Shown one piece after another: positions 43,106-51,099 of a stretch of 64,000 nt of DNA. The stretch lies in contig DAICZS010000004.1 in NCBI GenBank assembly GCA_027311025.1, positions 24,497 to 88,496 on the forward strand. The letters run 5' to 3'. The notes beneath the pieces are model-generated. The model did no database searches. It had not been told where the DNA came from and worked only from the letters and a program-made list of their open reading frames with translations. Position 1 is the stretch's first letter. Each line of letters begins with the position of its first letter. The stretch comes from Ferrovaceae bacterium. Lineage in GTDB: Bacteria > Pseudomonadota > Gammaproteobacteria > Burkholderiales > Ferrovaceae. The translations under genes were made by a program, and so were the position numbers.

Positions 43106-43206
43106 GCACCGCGATGCATTCGTGACTGTCGTGCGCAAAGCACCCTCGCTATGCTGAATTTACATCGGTGATTTGCGATGTGCGTTCAATTTGCGAGGGG
43201 TCTGCC

Positions 43207-43389
43207 ATGAAATCCTGCATTGCCTGCATCAAAAATTTTCTGAAAGGCGACGACGCCGTCACCGCCATCGAATACGGTTTGATCGCTGCCCTCATCGGCC
43301 TCGTGATCATCGGTGGCATTACGGTTCTGGGAACCAACCTCGAGACCAAATTCAACAGCATCGCCACCAGCGTGGGCTCAGCGGGGTAA
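43207..43389 (+). CDS. flp: Flp/Fap family type IVb major pilin
   Basis: A 60-residue prepilin, the major subunit of Tad adhesion pili. The short leader ends F-L-K-G-D-D-A and is followed by V-T-A-I-E-Y-G-L-I-A-A-L-I, the classic Flp hydrophobic start with Glu at +5 and Tyr at +6. The residue before the predicted cut is Ala rather than the canonical Gly. A short C-terminal part with LGTNLETKFNSIA follows. The ATG at 43207 behind GAGGGG was chosen over an in-frame ATG 13 codons upstream. Its stop overlaps the next start as TAATG. First gene of the Tad operon. Confidence 0.93.
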   Translation: MKSCIACIKNFLKGDDAVTAIEYGLIAALIGLVIIGGITVLGTNLETKFNSIATSVGSAG

Positions 43390-43604
43390 TGGCAATGATC
43401 TGGCTTCATGGCCTGATTCTCATGCTGCTGGCATGGGCCGCAGCCATCGAATCCAGAACGCGCAACCTTCACGACGAATTGATCCTGGCCGGGCTTTGTC
43501 AAAGCGCGCTCTGGACCTGGGTGCCGCCTGGCGGCGGACGGATGGCCTGGGGCAAGGTACCCCTTTCAGGACTTGCCATGGCATTGATGGAACGATGGTC
43601 ATGA
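43389..43604 (+). CDS. TadV/CpaA-like short ORF, apparently truncated prepilin peptidase
   Basis: A 71-residue ORF tied to both neighbours: its ATG overlaps the flp stop (TAATG) and its stop overlaps the cpaB start (ATGA). One hydrophobic segment is followed by A-A-A-I-E-S-R-T-R-N-L-H-D-E-L-I-L-A-G-L. This aligns by eye with the first catalytic region of A24 prepilin peptidases (D-x-R-x-R-x-I-P-N-x-L), but with Glu for the catalytic Asp and HD for PN. The second motif (GxGD) and most of the membrane domain are missing, and cpaB leaves no room for them. TadV normally has about 140-170 residues. It is either a relic kept for translational coupling or a new small membrane protein. Confidence 0.65.
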   Translation: MAMIWLHGLILMLLAWAAAIESRTRNLHDELILAGLCQSALWTWVPPGGGRMAWGKVPLSGLAMALMERWS

Positions 43605-44380
43605 GCCCCCACCACAAGCCCTGGTGGATTGCTGGCGGTATTGTGCTGGCGCTGGGAGCCACCACCCTTTCTGCTCGCTGGCTGCTCAAGGCAGCCCGCG
43701 TCAACTCAGTGCCAGTGGCCGTGGCCGCGACGACATTGGCACAAGGCACACGACTGACAGCTTCCAACATCACGGCACGGGAATGGCCCAACCATCTTCT
43801 TCCGCAGGGATTTGTCAGCGACACCTCGCGCCTGGAAGGACGCTACGTACGCATGGCGATTCCACAGGGAACCCCCATCCTGGAGAGTGTCCTGGCACCC
43901 GAAGGCACGCGGGGTGGCTTGTCCGCCATCATCACCCGCGGGCGGCGCGCCATGACCGTGCGCGTCAATGAGGTGGTGGGCGTGGCCGGCTTTGCATTGC
44001 CGGGCAATTATGTGGATGTCGTGGTCAACAGCCTTCACGAAGGGGCGCCGGGGCACACCGGCAGCAGCGTCTCAAAAATCGTACTGGAACATGTGCCCGT
44101 TCTGGCCGTGGCACAAGAGGCCAACACCGACGAGACGCGCCCACACGTGGTCAATGCGGTCACGCTGGAGGTAACGCCTGCGGAGGCGGAGCAACTGGAC
44201 CTGGCACGCAGCATCGGGACGCTCTCCCTGGTGCTGCGCAATCAGGTAGATCAGCAAATCACTGCCACCACGGGGGCCACCCGGCAGACGCTGCTGGGGC
44301 GCTTTAATGGCATAGCGCCAACCCAGCAGGGGCCTGCCACCGAGGTGATTCGTGGCGTTGAACGGAGCATGCAGCGGTGA
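43601..44380 (+). CDS. cpaB: Flp pilus assembly protein CpaB/RcpC
   Basis: A 259-residue periplasmic protein anchored by one N-terminal helix (WWIAGGIVLALGATTLSARWLL). A SAF domain follows (VPVAVAATTLAQGTRLTASNITAREWP...EGRYVRMAIPQGTPILESVL), then the CpaB/RcpC region with MTVRVNEVVGVAGFALPGNYVDVVV and EVTPAEAEQLDLARSIGTLSLVLR. It is thought to work with the secretin as part of the pilus channel. The ATG at 43601 has GGAA 8 bases ahead and overlaps the preceding stop. It overlaps cpaC by 4 bases (GTGA). Confidence 0.92.
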   Translation: MSPHHKPWWIAGGIVLALGATTLSARWLLKAARVNSVPVAVAATTLAQGTRLTASNITAREWPNHLLPQGFVSDTSRLEGRYVRMAIPQGTPILESVLAPEGTRGGLSAIITRGRRAMTVRVNEVVGVAGFALPGNYVDVVVNSLHEGAPGHTGSSVSKIVLEHVPVLAVAQEANTDETRPHVVNAVTLEVTPAEAEQLDLARSIGTLSLVLRNQVDQQITATTGATRQTLLGRFNGIAPTQQGPATEVIRGVERSMQR

Positions 44381-45774
44381 ACGCGCGCATGGCATGGGCG
44401 CTGCTCGTCACCCTGGGGAGCAGCACATGGGCGCAGGTGGTTCCTGAAGAGCACACGCTCACCCTGATGGAAGGCAAGTCTGCAGTCATCGCGCTGGATC
44501 ACCGGGTATCGCGGCTGTCGGTGGGCCAACCCCAGGTGGCCGACGTGGTATTGCTGGGACGCCATGATCTTTATCTCGTGGGCAAGTCTGCGGGTTCCAC
44601 CAATGTATTGCTGTGGCAGGAACACGGCCGATTACAGGTCTTCAATCTGAACGTGGAACGTGACGTCGCTCCTCTAATGGCCCGGTTGCGTTTGCTGTTG
44701 CCCGATGAGGAGCAGATCAGGGTGTCCTCCAGCGGCGAATCGGTGGTCCTGGCGGGAAAGGTCTCAGACGTGATCCGTTCTGAACAGGCCGTGGCCATAG
44801 CACAGGCATTTTTGACGCACTTGCCCGGCGCAGCATCCAGCACCACCTCCACCGCAGCCAATCCCTCACCGGGGATGATGCCCGCTGCCAATGGCGGCCC
44901 CGGTGCGCATGCCGTTCCGGGCGTCACCACACCGGCGGCATGGTCCGCCCCACACGTCATCAACCTGCTCACCGTGGCGCAACCGGCGCAAATCATGCTG
45001 GAAGTGAAAGTGGCCGAGGTCTCGCGACTGCTGATGGATGAGCTGGGAGCCTCGGTTCAGTACCAGAAATCAGGAGGTCCCTGGTCGTTTGGCGTCCTCT
45101 CCAACCTGCTCACGCAAGGCCCTGCCCAGATCACTTTCAACCATGCCCTGGCGGTGTCACTGGACGGCCAACACAGCGATGGTTTGATCAAAATCCTGGC
45201 AGAGCCCACGGTCATGGCATTGAGCGGGCAGGAGGCCCATTTCCTGGCGGGCGGCAAAGTGCTCATTCCCACCAGCACACCCAACGGCATGGGAGGCAGC
45301 ATGGTGACGCTGACCGAACAGGAATACGGCGTCTCGCTGCATTTTCTGCCCAAGGCGCTGGAGGGAGGACAGATTTGGCTGACGGTAACCACAGAAGTGT
45401 CCGAACTGAACCCGCAGGGCGTCAACGTCAGCAGCGGACCCGGACTTGCGCCCACCATCCTGCCCTCCTTTACCACGCGCCGCGCCAGCACCACTGTTCA
45501 ACTCAAGGATGGCGAGCATTTCGTGATTGGTGGGCTGGTGCGCAATAACGTAAACGCCACACTCAATGCCATGCCGTTTCTGGGTGAGATTCCGTTGTTG
45601 GGTGCGCTGTTTCGCAGCCCCAATTTCCAGACGGACAAAACCGAACTGGTGTTTGTGGTCACCCCGCACCTGGTGGGCCCTAGCAATACGCTGCCGGATC
45701 TGCCCACAGACCATTATCGTGAACCTGGCGTCCTGGAGCGGACACTGGGAGGGCGCCTTGAGGGCAAGCCATGA
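44377..45774 (+). CDS. cpaC: Tad pilus secretin CpaC/RcpA
   Basis: A 465-residue outer-membrane secretin. Signal peptide (ending SSTWA), an N-terminal pilus-formation domain (LTLMEGKSAVIALDHRVSRLSVGQPQVADV), a BON-like region, a Ser/Thr/Ala/Pro-rich linker (about 150-185), and a C-terminal secretin domain with LAEPTVMALSGQEAHFLAGG, the conserved VQLKDGEHFVIGGL and FLGEIPLLGALFRS. Start codon GTG, overlapping the cpaB stop. No RcpB/CpaD partner gene follows, although secretins of this family usually have one. Confidence 0.93.
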   Translation: MNARMAWALLVTLGSSTWAQVVPEEHTLTLMEGKSAVIALDHRVSRLSVGQPQVADVVLLGRHDLYLVGKSAGSTNVLLWQEHGRLQVFNLNVERDVAPLMARLRLLLPDEEQIRVSSSGESVVLAGKVSDVIRSEQAVAIAQAFLTHLPGAASSTTSTAANPSPGMMPAANGGPGAHAVPGVTTPAAWSAPHVINLLTVAQPAQIMLEVKVAEVSRLLMDELGASVQYQKSGGPWSFGVLSNLLTQGPAQITFNHALAVSLDGQHSDGLIKILAEPTVMALSGQEAHFLAGGKVLIPTSTPNGMGGSMVTLTEQEYGVSLHFLPKALEGGQIWLTVTTEVSELNPQGVNVSSGPGLAPTILPSFTTRRASTTVQLKDGEHFVIGGLVRNNVNATLNAMPFLGEIPLLGALFRSPNFQTDKTELVFVVTPHLVGPSNTLPDLPTDHYREPGVLERTLGGRLEGKP

Positions 45775-46361
45775 GCAGGCAATCCGGCAGCGTGACCTTG
45801 ACCTTGATGACCGTGTTGATGGTGCTGGTGGCATTTATCGCCATGGCGCTGGACCTGTCGCGGCTTTACCTCGCGCGTGGCACGCTGCAGACAGCTGCGG
45901 ACGCCGCGGCGCTGGCGGGTGCGCGACAGCTGGACAACACGGTGACGGGCACGCTGAATGCCGTACTGGAAGCCCAGGCCGTGTTGGCCCAATATCACCT
46001 GGTACTGGAACAGAACGCGCCGCTGGACCCCGGCCAGGCCACTTTTCGCCTGGGAACCTGTGCCAATGCCAATAGCGCCAACAGCGCTTTGCGCGGCGGT
46101 AGCGTCACGGCCTTGCACTGGAGTCCATTGGTGCCAGACTGCGCCTTCGTGGGAGCCACCAACAACAGTGCCAGCACCGGTGTGGTGGATGCCACCGGCC
46201 TGCAATACCTGGAAGTGGATACCGGCGCGCAAGCCGCACTCACGCCTTACTTTGCCCAGGTTTTCAGCCTGCTGGGGATGGCTTCGCCAGCCGCCATGAC
46301 GCCTTTCGGATATGCGGTGGCAGGATATGTGCCGCCCGCCCCCCCATTGCTCTATCGCTAA
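45771..46361 (+). CDS. TadG-like pilus assembly protein
   Basis: A 196-residue protein with one N-terminal helix in the TadG-N arrangement: RQSGSVTLTLMTVLMVLVAFIAMALDLSRLYLARGTLQTAADAAALAGAR. The remainder is a periplasmic domain that lacks the von Willebrand factor A domain of full-length TadG, so the protein is short for the family. After Gly at the possible processing site the +5 residue is Thr, not Glu, so peptidase processing is doubtful. It overlaps cpaC by 4 bases. Confidence 0.82.
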   Translation: MSRQSGSVTLTLMTVLMVLVAFIAMALDLSRLYLARGTLQTAADAAALAGARQLDNTVTGTLNAVLEAQAVLAQYHLVLEQNAPLDPGQATFRLGTCANANSANSALRGGSVTALHWSPLVPDCAFVGATNNSASTGVVDATGLQYLEVDTGAQAALTPYFAQVFSLLGMASPAAMTPFGYAVAGYVPPAPPLLYR

Positions 46362-46374
46362 GGTCTGCCCCTCC

Positions 46375-46923
46375 TTGTTCACTATTCCCAAGCCCAGCGA
46401 TTGCATCCAACGAAACCAAAGTGGCACGGCCACGGTGGAGTTGGCCTTGCTACTGCCATTGCTGGTGACGCTCTGTGCCTTTATCACGGAATTCGGCCGG
46501 CTGTACTGGACCCAGAACGTGCTGCAAAAAGCGGCCCAGGAGGGCGCTCGGGCGCTCAGCCTTGCACCACCCAACCAGCTGGGGCAGCGCATGCCCGGCA
46601 TCACGGCGCAGATGCTTCAGGACATTCGCAGCGGCGGCCTGACCAATGGCCAGAGTGCCCACATCGCCCTGGTCTGCCTGGACCTTGCCTTCAATCCCTT
46701 TACCGTACCGCCCGCCTATTGCGTGCCAGGTTCCACTGTCGCAGTGGATGCCACGCTGGGTTATGTGCAAACCAGCATTACCCTGTCGCTGCCCAACCTC
46801 GGCTCGTGGCTGCCCTTTTATTTTCCCCTGGCAGCCGGCGCAGGCTACACGATCGTCGATGCGGACAGTGGCTACCGCATCACCCTCAACACCTCGGCGC
46901 TCTATCGTTATGCCGGTAACTGA
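46375..46923 (+). CDS. TadE-like minor pseudopilin (first copy)
   Basis: A protein of about 182 residues with the TadE motif QSGTATVELALLLPLLVTLCAFITEFGRLYW: Gly at -1 and Glu at +5 of a type IVb processing site, then a long helix. The periplasmic part has three cysteines. The start is uncertain: TTG at 46375 with AAGG 11 bases ahead puts the motif about 16 residues in, whereas ATG at 46312 would overlap tadG by 50 bases and add 21 residues of unlikely sequence. It overlaps the next gene by 14 bases. Confidence 0.8.
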   Translation: MFTIPKPSDCIQRNQSGTATVELALLLPLLVTLCAFITEFGRLYWTQNVLQKAAQEGARALSLAPPNQLGQRMPGITAQMLQDIRSGGLTNGQSAHIALVCLDLAFNPFTVPPAYCVPGSTVAVDATLGYVQTSITLSLPNLGSWLPFYFPLAAGAGYTIVDADSGYRITLNTSALYRYAGN

Positions 46924-47455
46924 ACGTCGCGAAAAGGGCGCCACAAGCGTGGAGTTTGCCCTGGTGGCCGCTTTGTTGCTGACCCTGCTATTTGGAATCA
47001 TGGAACTGGGCCGTGTGCTGCTTGTCTGGAATTCGGCGCAGGAAGTCACCCGCCGTGCTGCCCGGGATGCAGCCGTTCAAGGACTCAACCCATACATCCC
47101 TTACGATGCCGTATTACAAACCGGAACGAGCAGCGGCACCGTGGCCTTTCCAGGCGTGGGTGAAATCACCAGCGGCACGGTCCTGATCCAGTTCATGACG
47201 GGCGATTTTGGGTCGCTCACTGCCACGGCCCCGCCTTCCAACATCGCACTCAATCAGTCCAATTGTGCCCAGGGCATCAGCCCCTGCGTTTCGGCCGTCC
47301 AGGCCAGCCTGTGTGCGCCCGGCGCATCTCCATGCCAGCCTTTGTCCTATTTGCCGATCGGCATTTTTGGCAATGTCTTTCAACTGTTGCTGCCGCTCTC
47401 CACAGTAACCCTGCCCCTGGAAAGCGCAGGGGCCCTTTCAGGATCAACGCCATGA
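46910..47455 (+). CDS. TadE-like minor pseudopilin (second copy)
   Basis: A 181-residue protein whose N-terminus REKGATSVEFALVAALLLTLLFGIMELGRVLL has a canonical type IVb processing site (Gly -1, Glu +5, Phe +6). The helix is followed by R-A-A-R-D-A-A-V-Q-G, a TadE-family feature, and a periplasmic domain with four cysteines (two pairs). The ATG at 46910 lies inside the previous gene and has no Shine-Dalgarno of its own, so it depends on coupling. It takes the place where tadF is found in other loci. It overlaps the TadZ gene by 4 bases. Confidence 0.82.
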   Translation: MPVTERREKGATSVEFALVAALLLTLLFGIMELGRVLLVWNSAQEVTRRAARDAAVQGLNPYIPYDAVLQTGTSSGTVAFPGVGEITSGTVLIQFMTGDFGSLTATAPPSNIALNQSNCAQGISPCVSAVQASLCAPGASPCQPLSYLPIGIFGNVFQLLLPLSTVTLPLESAGALSGSTP

Positions 47456-48286
47456 CGCCCGCCTCACGCCCGCGCGGCCGCATTCTCGTGTTCTTCAGTT
47501 GCAAGGGTGGCGTGGGGATCACTTTTCTGACGACGCAACTGGGTTGCCTTCTGGCACTGCGCTGGCAGCTCAAGGTGCTGGTGATCGATGGCGTCCACCC
47601 CTTTGGCGACGCTGCGCTGATGCTGTCTCCAAACGAGCCCAAAGCCACGCTGGGTGATCTGCTGCACCGCCCCGAACGCTTCGACGAGGCGTTGCTGGAA
47701 TCGGCACTGCTCTGGCCGCAACACCCGTCTGGGTGTGCTGGCCGCAACCGAGCACCCTATGCCGGATGGAACCCTGACCCCCGATGGGTGGCCGGCCATT
47801 CTGGAAGCGGCACGTTCGCGGTTTGACTGCATTCTGGTGGATGGCGGACGCGCATTGGACGCCAGGATGATGGCACTGCTGCGTGTTGCCGACTGCCTGC
47901 TACCGGTATTGCAAACCACGCTTCCCATGGTCAGGGACGGGCGACGCCTGCTCAGCGCCCTGATTGCGCAAGGCATTGATCCCTTGCGCATCCTGCCCAT
48001 ACTCAATCGGGTTAATGCAATGGGCGAACCACATCCCAAAACGCTGGATCGTGCCCTGGGTACCCACATCCTGCACCACATTCCCGAGGACGCAGCACTG
48101 GTGCGCGCATGCATCACAGGCGGGCAGGTGCTCTGGTACAAGGCCCCCTTCCACCCCATCAGCCAAAGCCTGATTGCCCTGGCACGCACCCTCGTCCCGG
48201 CTCCTGAGCCCACGGGCAAACCGCCACGCGGTCTGTTGCAACGCTGGTGGAAAAAGCAATGGCGCTGGAATCCACAACACCCGTGA
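47452..48286 (+). pseudogene. TadZ/CpaE-like ATPase, broken by a one-base frameshift
   Basis: A MinD/ParA-like pilus localisation ATPase in two frames. From 47452 the first frame gives RILVFFSCKGGVGITFLTTQLG, LVIDGVHPFGDAALML and LGDLLHRPERFDEALLESALLWPQH. It then loses sense at about 47720-47730. The frame one base further resumes LGVLAATEHP and runs FDCILVDGGRALDARMMALLRVADCLLPV to the stop at 48286. Reading one C fewer in CCC at 47724-47726 restores one protein of about 277 residues. The CpaE receiver-like N-terminal domain is absent, and the P-loop Lys is Ile (KGGVGIT), in line with the atypical Walker A of this family. Sequencing error, pseudogene or programmed shift are all possible. 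Confidence 0.8.
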
Positions 48287-48298
48287 GCGGCAATTCCC

Positions 48299-49549
48299 AT
48301 GAAATCACTCTCCGCACTTCGCTCCAAAATTCACCATCAACTGCTGGACCGGTATGATCTTGCCCACCTTCAGGCGCTAGCCCCGGATCGCCAGCGCAGC
48401 GAAGTCAGATCCTGGATTGAAGGTTGCCTCCTGGCAGAGCGGCCCACCATCAATGCCATCGAACACCGCCAGCTGGTGGAGGACATCCAGCACGAGATGC
48501 TGGGACTGGGGCCGCTAGAGCCCCTGCTGCAGGATCCTGAGATTTCAGACATTCTGGTCAATGGCCCAGGTCAGATCTATGTGGAACGACGGGGAAGGCT
48601 GGTCCTTGAACCCCGATCGTTTGAGGACCACCACCATCTCATCCGGACCATCGACAAAATCGTCTCGCGCGTGGGGCGCCGCATCGACGAATCTAGCCCC
48701 ATGGTGGATGCGCGTCTGCCCGATGGCTCACGAGTCAACGCCATCATTCCTCCGCTGGCACTGGACGGCCCGATGCTGTCGATACGTCGCTTCGGCCCCG
48801 CCCCGCTCACGCTCGAGCACCTGATCGCGCACGGCAGCCTGAACCAGGAAATGGGCCATCTGCTGATCAGCTACGTGCATGCCCGCCTCAACATTCTGAT
48901 CTCGGGAGGGACTGGCAGCGGCAAAACCACGCTGCTCAACGCGCTCTCGGAATTCATTGCTCCCCATGAACGCCTCATCACCATTGAAGACGCCGCGGAA
49001 CTGCGCCTGCACCAAACCCACGTGGTCCGCCTCGAGACGCGGCCGGCAAATCTTGAAGGGCAAGGTGAAATCACGCCACGCCACCTGGTGCGCAACGCCT
49101 TGCGCATGCGCCCCGACCGGCTGATCGTAGGCGAAGTGCGGGGCGCCGAAGCATTGGACATGTTGCAGGCCATGAACACCGGCCATGAAGGCTCGCTCAC
49201 CACCTTGCACGCCAACTCTCCCGAAGATGCCCTGATCCGCCTGGAAAACATGGTGGCCCTGGGCCATGGGGGCCTGTCTGAAAACAACGTGCGCTCCCAG
49301 ATCGGCAGCGCGTTGCAGGTCATCATTCAAACGACGCGCTTGCCCGATGGCAGCAGGAAGATCACTTCCATCTCGGAGCTGTGTGGACGCAAACAGGGGC
49401 TCCTGCAAACACGTCAGCGTTACGTGTTCACGGTCCATAAGCACCGTCACGACAAGCGCATTGAAGGCGCGTTCGTGGCCGCCAGGTCCGCCTCGGTGTT
49501 TGCCGAACGCCTGGAACTCTATGGCGTTCCCTGGGAACAGGTCTCATGA
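48299..49549 (+). CDS. tadA: Tad pilus assembly ATPase TadA/CpaF
   Basis: A 416-residue secretion ATPase that powers pilus assembly from the cytoplasm. The N-terminal domain (with [22 protein letters not shown]) leads to Walker [10 protein letters not shown] at 203-211, the Asp box ITIEDAAEL near 228, Walker [10 protein letters not shown] at 274-282 and the His box [10 protein letters not shown] at 296-305. All catalytic residues are present, so the motor looks functional in contrast to TadZ and the TadV-like ORF. It starts 12 bases after the TadZ stop and overlaps tadB as ATGA. Confidence 0.96.
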   Translation: MKSLSALRSKIHHQLLDRYDLAHLQALAPDRQRSEVRSWIEGCLLAERPTINAIEHRQLVEDIQHEMLGLGPLEPLLQDPEISDILVNGPGQIYVERRGRLVLEPRSFEDHHHLIRTIDKIVSRVGRRIDESSPMVDARLPDGSRVNAIIPPLALDGPMLSIRRFGPAPLTLEHLIAHGSLNQEMGHLLISYVHARLNILISGGTGSGKTTLLNALSEFIAPHERLITIEDAAELRLHQTHVVRLETRPANLEGQGEITPRHLVRNALRMRPDRLIVGEVRGAEALDMLQAMNTGHEGSLTTLHANSPEDALIRLENMVALGHGGLSENNVRSQIGSALQVIIQTTRLPDGSRKITSISELCGRKQGLLQTRQRYVFTVHKHRHDKRIEGAFVAARSASVFAERLELYGVPWEQVS

Positions 49550-50334
49550 GCCCGGCACTGTGGGTCTTTACGCTGTCCCTCTTCCTCCTTGTCCTGTTGC
49601 TGCTGGAAGGGCTGGCCTGGGGGTGGGACGCGCGTTTTGGGCCGCGTCGCCACCTGCGCTCCCGACTGGCCCAGTGGGACCACGAGCCCATGCCGCTGGC
49701 CCCCGCCCCTCCGCCAATGCGCGCCATTCCTGACTCGGAATCCTGGAAGATGCGCCATCTGGCCCTGCTGCGCCGCCTTGCAGGACAGCGGCGGCTGCGT
49801 CGCATGGACCTTCAACTTCCGGACGCCCTCGATTTCATCAGTCGGGCGTTGCGCGCCGGTCACGATCTGCCGCGCGCCCTGGAACTGGCCAGCACCGAAC
49901 TGCGTGAGCCGCTGGCGGGAGAACTGCGCATCACCACGGAAGAAATCGGTTTTGGCGCTGGTCTGCCGATGGCATTGAACCACCTGGGCGCCCGCGTGCC
50001 CCTGCCCGATCTCAAGACCTTTATCGTGGCCACCAGCCTGCATCGCGAAACCGGTGGTGACATCACGCGCCTGTTTGATCAATTGGCGCGCGTCATTCGC
50101 GAGCGCGCCGCCTTGCGTGCCCAAATCAAGGTGCTGTCTGCTGAAGGCCGGTTATCCGCATGGATCCTCAGCATTTTGCCCATAGCCTGCGCGCTGCTGA
50201 TGCAGTCGCTCCATCCCGGACTGCTGGAGTTGCTCACGCAAGACGCCATCGGCCGCTGGGTTGCCGTGGGCGCCTTCGTGCTGTGGGGCAGTGGTCTTTT
50301 GATCATGAAACGAATGACCCATCTCGAGCCATGA
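49546..50334 (+). CDS. tadB: Tad pilus inner-membrane platform protein TadB
   Basis: A 262-residue type II secretion F-domain protein. One N-terminal helix, a cytoplasmic stretch, then the F domain with QLPDALDFISRALRAGHDLPRALELASTEL and LKTFIVATSLHRETGGDITRLFDQLARVIRERAALRAQIKVLSAEGRLSAWIL, and two C-terminal helices. It forms the platform on which TadA acts. Overlaps with both neighbours are ATGA. Confidence 0.94.
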   Translation: MSPALWVFTLSLFLLVLLLLEGLAWGWDARFGPRRHLRSRLAQWDHEPMPLAPAPPPMRAIPDSESWKMRHLALLRRLAGQRRLRRMDLQLPDALDFISRALRAGHDLPRALELASTELREPLAGELRITTEEIGFGAGLPMALNHLGARVPLPDLKTFIVATSLHRETGGDITRLFDQLARVIRERAALRAQIKVLSAEGRLSAWILSILPIACALLMQSLHPGLLELLTQDAIGRWVAVGAFVLWGSGLLIMKRMTHLEP

Positions 50335-51098
50335 AGCTGCTGCGCCATATCAAAAAAAGCCTTGATCCGCTGGGCCACCTGGCGCGCCCTCGTGAAGACT
50401 GGCATCAGAGTGCCTTGAGAATTCATTTTCTCAATGCCGGCATGCGTCCGTCAGTCACGCCGCTGTTCTTCTTTGCTGCCAAAGCAGCCCTGGCCCTGGT
50501 GTTGCCAGCAAGCCTTGCCGGGCTGCTGACGTTCCGTCACCACCTGGACATGCTGCAGGGCGCCTTGCTGATTGCTGCAAGTGCTGCGGGTTACTACCTA
50601 CCCAACACCTGGCTGACCCTGCGCATCCGCCAACGCCAAAGGGCCATTGCACGCGCCTTGCCCGAACTGCTGGACCTGCTCGTGCTATGCGTGGAGGCGG
50701 GGCTCTCGCTGGAACAATCCATCACCCGCATCGGACGTGAATTTGCCGGGCATGCCCCCGCGCTGGCCCAGGAACTTCACATGGCCTCCCTGGAGCTTGC
50801 CGCAGGCAGCGGCAGAACGCGTGCGCTGCGCCATCTGGCCCAGCGGGTGGGACTGGAAGCGGTGGATGGTCTGGTGTCGTTGCTGATCCAGGCGGAACGA
50901 TTTGGCACCCGAATTGGCGATGCCCTGGCCGTTCAGGCAGAACACCTGCGGCACCAGCAACGCCGGGCGGTGGAGCAAGCAGCGGCCACACTGGGAGTCA
51001 AACTGCTGTTTCCGCTGGTGTTCTGTATTTTTCCGGGGTTGTTGGTGGTGTTGGTGGGGCCCGCCTTCATCGGCATCTATCGGGTGCTTTCCACCTGA
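50331..51098 (+). CDS. tadC: Tad pilus inner-membrane platform protein TadC
   Basis: A 255-residue second F-domain protein. Two helices, then ARALPELLDLLVLCVEAGLSLEQSITRIGREF and LVSLLIQAERFGTRIGDALAVQAEHLRHQQRRAVEQAAATLGVKLLFPLVFCIFPGLLVVLVGPA, the usual TadC signature. The start at 50331 is inside the tadB stop (ATGA); a longer frame beginning at 50160 was rejected. It is the last Tad gene seen; no TadD TPR protein follows, and the next gene converges 1 base away. Confidence 0.94.
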   Translation: MKLLRHIKKSLDPLGHLARPREDWHQSALRIHFLNAGMRPSVTPLFFFAAKAALALVLPASLAGLLTFRHHLDMLQGALLIAASAAGYYLPNTWLTLRIRQRQRAIARALPELLDLLVLCVEAGLSLEQSITRIGREFAGHAPALAQELHMASLELAAGSGRTRALRHLAQRVGLEAVDGLVSLLIQAERFGTRIGDALAVQAEHLRHQQRRAVEQAAATLGVKLLFPLVFCIFPGLLVVLVGPAFIGIYRVLST

Positions 51099-51099
51099 A

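Noticed and set aside
43080..43200. Sigma-54 promoter ahead of flp
   Set aside because: TGGCGCG is present but no GC follows at the required 10-base distance from GG.
43601..44380. A cpaB start as far upstream as 43313
   Set aside because: The extra codons overlap flp and the TadV-like ORF in another frame and do not look like a CpaB N-terminus. The ATG at 43601 has a Shine-Dalgarno and places the membrane helix correctly.
47724..47726. Programmed frameshift signal in tadZ
   Set aside because: The site is a short CCC run without a slippery heptamer, internal Shine-Dalgarno or clear downstream pseudoknot; error or mutation is more likely, so it is reported only as a frameshift.
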